Source of the DNA: Dehalococcoidia bacterium
Lineage (GTDB): Bacteria > Chloroflexota > Dehalococcoidia > UBA3495
Direction of reading: 5' to 3'
Length of the DNA: 10,338 nt
Assembly: GCA_002708395.1 (NCBI GenBank)
Contig: PANP01000077.1
Span: forward strand, 1 to 10,338
The notes under the pieces are model-generated. The model was not told the origin of the DNA, made no database searches, and was given only the letters and a program-made list of their open reading frames with translations. Every line of letters begins with the position of its first letter. The stretch's first letter is position 1. Below, one piece after another: positions 1 through 4,875 of this stretch. The translations under genes were made by a program, and so were the position numbers.

Positions 1-35
1 GCCTGGACCCGGTGTGACGGGACAAGAGGATCTAT

Positions 36-117
36 GCTTCGAATTCCTCCATGTAGTCCTGAAATGGAGTCGACAGCGAGCGAAGTATTCAGGCCGTTCA
101 CCTCTTCCCCATGGAGG
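36..117. other. Cluster of overlapping short inverted repeats, function unknown
   Basis: This non-coding stretch holds several short arms that can pair in competing ways. CTCCAT at 47-52 pairs with ATGGAG at 64-69. The longer CCTCCATG at 46-53 pairs instead with CATGGAGG at 110-117. CCTGAA at 58-63 pairs with TTCAGG at 88-93, and CTTCG at 36-40 with CGAAG at 81-85. It may be a folded 3' end or leader RNA, or simply chance in a short region. I recognise no known RNA family, and I see no reading frame crossing 1-128. Confidence 0.25.
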
Positions 118-128
118 TTAGCGTACGG

Positions 129-134
129 TATAAT
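129..134 (+). promoter_or_regulatory. Candidate -10 box (TATAAT) for the 257-664 gene
   Basis: A perfect TATAAT lies 122 bases before the chosen start codon. The best -35 at a suitable distance is TTCCCC at 105-110 with an 18-base spacer, which matches TTGACA at only three positions, so the promoter rests mainly on the -10. A transcript would begin near 141, giving a leader of about 115 bases that starts with the two hairpins at 140-173. Confidence 0.4.
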
Positions 135-139
135 TCACA

Positions 140-173
140 CCTGCATTTATGCAGGCTAGGCATCGATTGCCTA
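140..173 (+). other. Two back-to-back small hairpins at the predicted 5' end of the mRNA
   Basis: CCTGCA (140-145) and TGCAGG (150-155) form a six-pair stem with a TTTA loop. One base later TAGGCA (157-162) and TGCCTA (168-173) form a second six-pair stem with a five-base loop. Neither is followed by a T tract, so they are not terminators. If transcription starts near 141 they would sit at the very 5' end, where such stems often protect mRNA from decay. The role is inferred. Confidence 0.35.
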
Positions 174-256
174 ACCACGGCAATAAGTCGGAGCCAACCT
201 TCAGACTGATTCAGAGAGATTTAGTAGCAACCGGGAGTTTCCTGACTGGAGGCGGT

Positions 257-664
257 ATGCCTGAGAAGTACCAAGACGAGATTGAAGAGATTATGAGGCG
301 GGCCGGAGAGGCAGCGCCTACCGAACCTTCCAAGGAAGTGGAACTGCTAAAGGCTGTTCAACGCGGCGCCAGTCCGGTGCGTTCAACGCAGGAACAACTT
401 CCTCCAACGGAGCCCTGCGTCCAGCGAAGAATGCCCCGGCTATCACCGGGCAAGCTCTTGCTGGCGGGATTCGTGGTTTTCCTTCTGGGTGCTTTCGCCT
501 GGCCGCCGGGAATATGGATCGGGCTGGGAATGGTGGTTGTGGCCTACCTGCTATTCTTCGTGACCCCTCGCTCCATGTCCACCGAGAAGTGGTGGCGGGG
601 AAAGCGGATGGATGAGGCACAGTCACCGTGGGACCGGGTCAAGAACTGGCTGAAGAGCGGCTAA
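257..664 (+). CDS. Small two-helix membrane protein, uncharacterised
   Basis: A 135-residue protein of unknown function. Its acidic N-terminus (MPEKYQDEIEEIMRRAGE, residues 1-18) is followed by a polar, Pro/Glu-rich linker to about residue 64. Two hydrophobic segments come next, about 67-82 and 84-102, separated by a Pro-Gly turn. The tail is basic and tryptophan-rich and ends near WDRVKNWLKSG. This suggests a hairpin inner-membrane protein with both ends on the same side, probably cytoplasmic. Small proteins beginning with a similar EKYxDEIEEI motif occur in Chloroflexota, from memory. The start at 257 is chosen because GGAGG lies four bases upstream. An in-frame ATG at 149 would add 36 residues unlike the rest, has no ribosome site and falls inside a hairpin. 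The gene ends 15 bases from the convergent hemD. Confidence 0.75.
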   Translation: MPEKYQDEIEEIMRRAGEAAPTEPSKEVELLKAVQRGASPVRSTQEQLPPTEPCVQRRMPRLSPGKLLLAGFVVFLLGAFAWPPGIWIGLGMVVVAYLLFFVTPRSMSTEKWWRGKRMDEAQSPWDRVKNWLKSG

Positions 665-687
665 AGCTTCAGTCCCCACTTAGCCGC
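657..687. terminator. Inverted repeat spanning two convergent stop codons
   Basis: GCGGCTAA (657-664) and TTAGCCGC (680-687) are perfect 8-base complements around a 15-base spacer. The left arm contains the TAA of the membrane-protein gene and the right arm contains the TAA of hemD, read on the minus strand. A second overlapping pair is CTGAAG 650-655 with CTTCAG 667-672. Neither strand has a T tract after the stem, so a classical intrinsic terminator is not shown. It may still be a bidirectional transcript end or an mRNA-stabilising stem. Confidence 0.35.
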
Positions 688-1504
688 CGGGGTTTAAGCG
701 CTCGGCCAGGGCGATTACCAGGTTGCCCATATGAACATGCTCCGGCTCCACGTCTATCTTTATGTTCTTCTCCCGCAGCTTTCGGCTGCACACCGGTCCT
801 ATCGACGCGATCGATAGACACGGTTGGCCTAAGCTCTCCCGCAACGACTCCTCTTTTCCCATCTGAGCGGCAACGGCCAACAGGTTCTCTACCTGAGGCC
901 CGCTGGTAAAGGCCATGGCATCGATTTTCCCCAGGGCCAAATCATCGATCAGCCCCATCACCGGCTGCGTATCCTCGGGAATGCCCCAGGAATACAGGGT
1001 GACCTCTCGAACGTTGGCGCCCTTTTCCTGCAAGCTGCGGCTGAGAAAGTTGTTGGGCCCTCCGTAAGCCTGCACGGCCACCTCTTTCCCCGACAGATCC
1101 ATGTCCTGGATGGCTTGAATCAAGTCCTGCGAGGTGTATGGCTCCGGGGGCATGACGTCGATGTGAATCTTGTGACGGCGTAGCACTCCGCCTGGCTTGG
1201 GGCTGCGGGCTATGATTGTCCTGTTGTTCAAGCTCTGGATGAACTCTTGCTCCACACCCATGGCGGCGGCGGTCTCTACCAAGGCTTGAGTGCCGACTCC
1301 GGTGAGCAGGACCACAACATGAACCTGCTCGGCGCAGATATCCTGTATCAGTTGCCGTACCTCGGGGCTGTCCTCCAGGTATATCTCCTGAAGGACAGGG
1401 GCGGAGTAGGGGGTTCCTCCATGGCGTTCAATGAGCCCCGCCATCTCCGATTGCATCCGGGATTCCAAAAAGGCGACGACTTTTCCGCTTAGTGAGGCTG
1501 CCAT
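680..1504 (-). CDS. hemD: Uroporphyrinogen-III synthase (HemD family)
   Basis: A predicted cytoplasmic enzyme of 274 residues that closes and rearranges hydroxymethylbilane to uroporphyrinogen III, the branch point to haem, sirohaem and cobalamin. The sequence shows the loosely conserved two-lobed HemD pattern. The N-terminal lobe opens with GKVVAFLESRMQSEM. The substrate-cleft segment VVVLLTGVGTQALVE follows. The second lobe has GKEVAVQAYGGPNNFLSRSLQEKGA, then LYSWGIPED, then MAFTSGPQVENLLAVA, and near the C-terminus SIASIGPVCSRKLRE. HemD proteins diverge strongly, so the call rests on this pattern rather than on catalytic residues. The gene starts nine bases after the sulfite reductase stop. 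Its likely ribosome site AGGG (1512-1515) overlaps that stop codon, which suggests translational coupling. Placed here it would supply precursor for the reductase's sirohaem. No methyltransferase or chelatase is seen in the window. Confidence 0.85.
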   Translation of the reverse strand: MAASLSGKVVAFLESRMQSEMAGLIERHGGTPYSAPVLQEIYLEDSPEVRQLIQDICAEQVHVVVLLTGVGTQALVETAAAMGVEQEFIQSLNNRTIIARSPKPGGVLRRHKIHIDVMPPEPYTSQDLIQAIQDMDLSGKEVAVQAYGGPNNFLSRSLQEKGANVREVTLYSWGIPEDTQPVMGLIDDLALGKIDAMAFTSGPQVENLLAVAAQMGKEESLRESLGQPCLSIASIGPVCSRKLREKNIKIDVEPEHVHMGNLVIALAERLNPGG

Positions 1505-1513
1505 TCCCTAACC

Positions 1514-3388
1514 CTAGACCATGCACTCACCTTCGCCGCGCTCCAGCTTGTAGATGTTGGTCCGCTCCCAGTCGAAGTAGAGGTCGGAACCAACTTCAGT
1601 GGAAGCGGCGATACTCTGAGCTTGGGCGGCGACGGCGGTTAGCTGGTCGATGCCCACCCGTTCCAGGAACTTATTGAAGCTCTCCTGGTTCTGGCGGTTC
1701 TCTTTGTAGTAGGTAGTGATTTCTTTGATGACTCCCGGCACGGCCTTGGCCGGCACCTTAACCTTGGGGATCCGCGTGCCGATGCTGGAGTCTTCCACCC
1801 GATTGTCCCCGTAGTTACCACCCAGGAACAACTCATAGGCGGGAATCTGTTCGCCATCGGGGCCCTTGACGGCAGCGCCGTGGAAGCCGATGTTGGCGAT
1901 GTGGTGCAGCCCGCAGCCGTTGGGGCAACCGCTTATCTTGACGCGGATCTTTCGGACTCCTTCGTCCTCCATCAAACCGTTCCAGCCCGCAATCTCCTCT
2001 GTTACGGCCTTGGAAAGGCCCATCGACGAGGTGATGCCCAGTTTGCAGCTGTCGGTTCCGGGGCAGGAAACCACGTCAGCGATGGTGTGGACCTCGGAGT
2101 CCGCTAGGCCGATGGCTTTCAAAGCTTGCCATACTTCTTTCAACGACTGGCCGGGGACCCAGCGGAGCGCAAGGTTCTGCTCTTGGTTGGTTCGGGCCCG
2201 GCCGCCGGTGAAGCGGCGTACGATGTCGGCCAAACCGTGGAACTGGGCGGCAGTGATGTCGCCCCTGGTTACCTTGACGTAGACCAGGTAATAGCCTTCT
2301 TGCTTCTGGGCCGAGACGTTTGTCTCCGTCCAGTGGTTGAACTCTTCATCGCCGTGGCTACCATTGGCAGAGGAGCCGTTCAGTTGTAGGGCGTCGAAGG
2401 AGAGGTGGTCCAAAGCCGGTGGGGTTTCCCTCTGTATCTCTTCGGCTTCCATCAAAGGCTTGGGGTCGATGGGTCCTATCTTCTCCAGCTCTTCGTCAAC
2501 CTGCTCGCGGAAGGCATCCAGGCCGATTCGGTCGATGAGGACCTTGAGACGGGCCATCATCCGGTTCTTGCGCAGCATCACGGCGTTGTTAAAGACTGTC
2601 CAGATGGCCAGGGTTACTCGAAGGTAGTCTTCCTCGGGTAGGAAGTCGTAGAAAGGCTTGGCCAGCCGGGGCATGATGGACGTTCCGCCGCCCACGAAGA
2701 CCCTGAAGCCACGCTGGGTGACTCCATCAACTTCGCGAGTCTGTGAGACGAAGGTCAGATCCTGGATCGCGGCGGCCACGGTGTCGTGGGAGTCGCATCC
2801 AGTGAAGGCCGTCTTGAACTTGCGAGGGAAGCCCTGTGTGATTGGATGGCGAACACCAAACCTTACGTAAGCCGCCAGATAAGGGGTCGGATCAAACACT
2901 TCGTCGGGGCAGATCCCGGCGCCCGGAGAGCTGATGACGTTTCTGACGGTGTTGCCACACGCCTCCCTGGTGCTCAACCCCACCGTTCCCAACATGCGTA
3001 ATATCTCAGGGCACTGGTCTAACGGGATGTGGTGGATCTGGATGTTCTCTCGTGTGGTGATGTGACCTCTTTGCAAAGGTGCAAACCGCTCGGTAATCTC
3101 CCCAAACATGTCCAAACCATCGGCGGTAACAATCCCACCGGGCAGTTTGACTCGTATCATCTGTACGTCGGCCTGGCGCTGGCCGTAGACACCCTGTCGG
3201 AGCCGGAAGGGAGTGAACTCGGTGTTGTCCAGTTCACCGTTCTGGAATTTCTGGGACTCTTCTTCCAACCGGACAATCTCGTCGTCCATGAAAGGAATGA
3301 TTCCGGTAGCAGAAGGGGCTAATGCCATGCTCTGCTTGTGTATCTGTTCCTGGGTTTCCGTTTGGGCTCCGCCGGTAGAACTAGTCAC
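1514..3388 (-). CDS. sir: Ferredoxin-dependent assimilatory sulfite (or nitrite) reductase
   Basis: A 624-residue sirohaem and [4Fe-4S] enzyme, a full-length single-chain member of the ferredoxin-dependent sulfite/nitrite reductase family. It carries out six-electron reduction of sulfite to sulfide, or of nitrite to ammonia. Two pseudo-symmetric halves are visible. The first has a ferredoxin-type half domain (about 60-125) and a sirohaem domain with CGNTVRNVISSPGAG (144-158). PRKFKTAFTG (188-197) holds the paired lysines K190 and K192 that bind anionic substrate in this family. The second half has the cluster cysteines C442 and C448 (CPGTDSC) and C488 and C492 (CPNGC), the last also bridging to sirohaem. 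The start is GTG, five bases after a perfect AGGAGG. Sequence alone does not separate sulfite from nitrite. The cysteine-codon leader peptide upstream, an independent clue, favours sulfite. hemD follows nine bases downstream. Confidence 0.95.
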   Translation of the reverse strand: MTSSTGGAQTETQEQIHKQSMALAPSATGIIPFMDDEIVRLEEESQKFQNGELDNTEFTPFRLRQGVYGQRQADVQMIRVKLPGGIVTADGLDMFGEITERFAPLQRGHITTRENIQIHHIPLDQCPEILRMLGTVGLSTREACGNTVRNVISSPGAGICPDEVFDPTPYLAAYVRFGVRHPITQGFPRKFKTAFTGCDSHDTVAAAIQDLTFVSQTREVDGVTQRGFRVFVGGGTSIMPRLAKPFYDFLPEEDYLRVTLAIWTVFNNAVMLRKNRMMARLKVLIDRIGLDAFREQVDEELEKIGPIDPKPLMEAEEIQRETPPALDHLSFDALQLNGSSANGSHGDEEFNHWTETNVSAQKQEGYYLVYVKVTRGDITAAQFHGLADIVRRFTGGRARTNQEQNLALRWVPGQSLKEVWQALKAIGLADSEVHTIADVVSCPGTDSCKLGITSSMGLSKAVTEEIAGWNGLMEDEGVRKIRVKISGCPNGCGLHHIANIGFHGAAVKGPDGEQIPAYELFLGGNYGDNRVEDSSIGTRIPKVKVPAKAVPGVIKEITTYYKENRQNQESFNKFLERVGIDQLTAVAAQAQSIAASTEVGSDLYFDWERTNIYKLERGEGECMV

Positions 3389-3393
3389 GATGG

Positions 3394-3399
3394 CCTCCT
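3394..3399 (-). promoter_or_regulatory. Ribosome binding site AGGAGG of the sulfite reductase gene
   Basis: AGGAGG on the minus strand lies five bases before the GTG at 3388 and fixes that start. It lies ten bases downstream of the T tract of the attenuator, so termination there would remove it from the transcript altogether. Confidence 0.85.
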
Positions 3400-3409
3400 A
3401 AAATTGGGC

Positions 3410-3447
3410 AAAATAAAACGTCCACCAAACGGCATGCTTGGTGGACG
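3410..3447 (-). terminator. Intrinsic terminator in the sulfite reductase leader (attenuator, arms 3:4)
   Basis: Read on the minus strand, CGTCCACCAA (3447-3438) and TTGGTGGACG (3428-3419) form a perfect ten-pair stem with a nine-base loop. TTTTATTTT (3418-3410) follows immediately. The T tract exists only on this strand, so the signal acts on transcription heading into the reductase gene. It sits between a good promoter and the ribosome site of the same gene, which is the position of an attenuator and not of a gene end. No gene ends here on the minus strand except the 16-codon leader. Confidence 0.85.
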
Positions 3448-3513
3448 CAGGTTTCGTCTTAAGACGAGGTCGTTGAACGAACGACTATCCTGCCCCCTAT
3501 GTGGGGGGACAGG
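3443..3513 (-). promoter_or_regulatory. Attenuator control structure: alternative 1:2 and 2:3 pairings
   Basis: Segment 1 (CCTGTCCCCC, 3513-3504, with one more C at 3503) pairs with segment 2 (GGGGGCAGG, 3497-3489) to form a nine-pair hairpin with one bulge. Segment 2 can instead pair with CCTGCGTCC (3451-3443): eight of nine positions pair, one of them G-U, with one G-G mismatch. That uses five bases of the terminator's left arm, so it would act as an antiterminator. Between segments 2 and 3 lie two closed stems, GTCGTT/AACGAC (3485-3480 with 3474-3469) and TCGTC-TTAA-GACGA (3467-3454). They bring segments 2 and 3 together in a compact three-way junction. The third cysteine codon is in segment 1, and the leader stop codon shares its last base with segment 2. 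The model is inferred from pairing only. Confidence 0.7.
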
Positions 3514-3547
3514 TACATATGCAACGGTTTGTCGAGATGGGCCTCAT
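3497..3547 (-). CDS. Cysteine-rich leader peptide MRPISTNRCICTCPPT (attenuator uORF)
   Basis: A 16-codon reading frame from ATG (3547-3545) to TAG (3499-3497), too short for usual gene calling. Cysteine codons are at positions 9 (TGC), 11 (TGT) and 13 (TGT), with an AUA isoleucine codon, usually rare in GC-rich genomes, between the first two. No ribosome site precedes it. The -10 box ends eight bases before the ATG, so transcription could begin at or within a base or two of the start codon, giving a leaderless message. Its role would be to be read, not to make a working peptide. A ribosome stalled for Cys-tRNA would cover segment 1 and free segment 2 for the antiterminator; a ribosome reaching TAG would cover segments 1 and 2 and let the terminator form. 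Similar polycysteine leaderless uORFs act this way in mycobacteria. No sequence homology is claimed. Confidence 0.75.
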   Translation of the reverse strand: MRPISTNRCICTCPPT

Positions 3548-3555
3548 TGCGTAAA

Positions 3556-3584
3556 AGTCTACCGCAGCGGTCAACAACTGTCAA
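3556..3584 (-). promoter_or_regulatory. Sigma-70-type promoter for the leader peptide, sir and hemD
   Basis: On the minus strand there is a perfect -35 TTGACA (3584-3579), a 17-base spacer and the -10 TAGACT (3561-3556), which matches TATAAT at four of six positions. Transcription would start about 3550-3547, on or just before the ATG of the leader peptide. The reductase GTG is then about 160 bases downstream. Confidence 0.7.
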
Positions 3585-3586
3585 CA
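3570..3586. repeat. Direct repeat of TGTTGAC at 10-bp period over the -35 box
   Basis: The plus strand reads GTCAACA (3570-3576), ACT, GTCAACA (3580-3586); on the minus strand this is TGTTGAC repeated after three bases. The copies are one helical turn apart, and the upstream copy contains most of the -35 hexamer. This could be an operator or activator site for a sulfur-responsive regulator acting in addition to attenuation. It may also be a chance doubling of the -35. Confidence 0.4.
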
Positions 3587-3620
3587 GGCGTGGGCGTTGG
3601 CTGGTGTGGGATATTTGCGG

Positions 3621-3649
3621 CAGGGTCGAAACGGGAGGCCTTGACCCTG
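3621..3649 (+). other. Inverted repeat in the leader of the FAD oxidoreductase gene
   Basis: CAGGGTC (3621-3627) and GACCCTG (3643-3649) are perfect complements around 15 bases. There is no T tract. A TATCAT at 3656-3661 resembles a -10 box on the plus strand but has no acceptable -35, so I do not call a plus-strand promoter. The rest of 3389-3703 belongs to the minus-strand attenuator and promoter. Confidence 0.3.
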
Positions 3650-3703
3650 ATGATGTATCATGGCGGAAATAGGGAAATCCCCCAGAATTGGAGATATCCA
3701 ACA

Positions 3704-4867
3704 ATGCAACAATCTGCGGATGTAGTGATTATTGGCGGCGGCGTGATGGGGTGCAGCATGCTGTACAACCTGGCTAAACTTGGAGTGACCAACTCCGTCC
3801 TGGTGGAACAGGACGTCCTGGGTTCCGGCTCCACGGGCCGCTCTCAAGCCATCTGCCGGATGCACTATTCCAATCCAGTCACCGCCTCTATGGCATGGGA
3901 AAGCTTGAAGTACTTTAGCAACTTTGGGGAGATGGTCGGTGGGACGTCGGGGTTCGTCAAAACCGGGTATCTGGTGATTGTTGAAGGTGTCGACCGTCCG
4001 GGGATCGAGAAGAATGTCGCCATGCAACAGGAGTTGGGCATCAGCACCGCCGTGGTCGATGCCGCCCAGGCCCGGGAGTTGGCGCCGATGGTGGAGGTCG
4101 ATGAGACCGAAGTCATGGCCTGGGAGCCGGAGTCCGGTTACGCCGACCCTTACCAACTGACGACGTCATACGCCACCAGAGCCAGAGAGATGGGGGCGCG
4201 GATCGAACTGCGCAACCCCGCCGTGGGTATAGAGATTTCTGGTGGTCGAGTGCAGGCGGTATTAACTGCGGAGGGCAGGCGAGAGACCAACGTGGCGGTG
4301 GTGGCGTCGGGCCCCTGGTCCCGTGAGGTAATGGCCAAGGTGGGAATCGACTTGCCCTTATCCACGGTCCGCCATCAAGTTGCCATGCTTACTAGGCCCC
4401 TGGACCGTATACCGGAGCATCCTATCGTCGGTGATATCGCCCAGTCCTTCTCCTTCCGGCCCGACAGTTCCAACATGACACTGATGGGCTTTGGCGACGA
4501 TGAGCTTGTTATTGGTAACTACAATGAAGGTGTGGACATGCCGGCCGTGACCGTGGCTTCGGCCAAGATTGCCCGCCGGATGCCGCCCATGGCCGACTCC
4601 TATTTCCGAGGCGGTTGGTCGGGTCTTTTCACCATAACTCCCGACTGGCATCCCATCTTGGACCGGGTGCCGGGTATCGAGGGTCTGTATTGCGCCGTGG
4701 GTTTCAGCGGCCACGGCTTCAAACTGTCGCCGATGATTGGATTGACGATGGCCGAATTGATTACGCAGGGCAGCGCCTCTTCGATAGACATCACTCCCTT
4801 AAGGTTCAGCCGATTCGAAGAGGGAGATCTTTTGACTTCCAGCTACCGGTACCACGTCCTCGCCTGA
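3704..4867 (+). CDS. FAD-dependent amine/amino-acid oxidoreductase, DAO family
   Basis: A 387-residue flavoprotein of the D-amino-acid oxidase / sarcosine oxidase beta-like superfamily, which oxidises C-N bonds of amines or amino acids. The N-terminus is a Rossmann fold with the dinucleotide motif GGGVMG (11-16) and an acidic residue ending the second strand in VLVEQD, which contacts ribose of FAD. The family's second FAD segment follows as GSGSTGRSQAICRMHYSNP. The C-terminus carries GLFTITPDWHPILDRVPG and the closing FAD motif YCAVGFSGHGFKLSP. The substrate cannot be read from sequence; sarcosine, dimethylglycine, proline or hydroxyproline are all possible. I chose ATG 3704 because it places the Rossmann strand close to the N-terminus, and GGAG lies ten bases before it (3690-3693). 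An in-frame ATG about 50 bases upstream would add a tail not typical of the family. The gene runs divergently from the sulfite reductase unit and is followed by the 4876 gene after eight bases. Confidence 0.9.
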   Translation: MQQSADVVIIGGGVMGCSMLYNLAKLGVTNSVLVEQDVLGSGSTGRSQAICRMHYSNPVTASMAWESLKYFSNFGEMVGGTSGFVKTGYLVIVEGVDRPGIEKNVAMQQELGISTAVVDAAQARELAPMVEVDETEVMAWEPESGYADPYQLTTSYATRAREMGARIELRNPAVGIEISGGRVQAVLTAEGRRETNVAVVASGPWSREVMAKVGIDLPLSTVRHQVAMLTRPLDRIPEHPIVGDIAQSFSFRPDSSNMTLMGFGDDELVIGNYNEGVDMPAVTVASAKIARRMPPMADSYFRGGWSGLFTITPDWHPILDRVPGIEGLYCAVGFSGHGFKLSPMIGLTMAELITQGSASSIDITPLRFSRFEEGDLLTSSYRYHVLA

Positions 4868-4875
4868 TTGCTCTC

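Noticed and set aside
149..256. ATG at 149 as start of the small membrane protein
   Set aside because: It lies inside a hairpin, lacks a ribosome site, and the extra residues do not resemble the conserved MPEKYQDEIEE start at 257.
3454..3467. TCGTCTTAAGACGA palindrome as a repressor operator
   Set aside because: It lies about 90 bases downstream of the predicted start of transcription and fits neatly as a hairpin inside the antiterminator junction, though an operator role is not excluded.
3389..3550. SAM, cobalamin or T-box riboswitch in the sir leader
   Set aside because: I looked for the T-box core (GGTGGNACCGCG-like) and the SAM-I core and found neither; the leader peptide explains the terminator better.
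3459..3704. 81-codon minus-strand frame covering the sir promoter and leader
   Set aside because: It would run through the promoter and the first hairpins, shows no domain, and is in a different frame from the Cys-rich leader peptide, which fits the regulatory layout.
4615..4875. Upstream extension of the HEWLH gene into the FAD oxidoreductase gene
   Set aside because: It would overlap the conserved C-terminal FAD motif of the upstream gene in another frame; the signal peptide beginning at 4876 gives a natural start.
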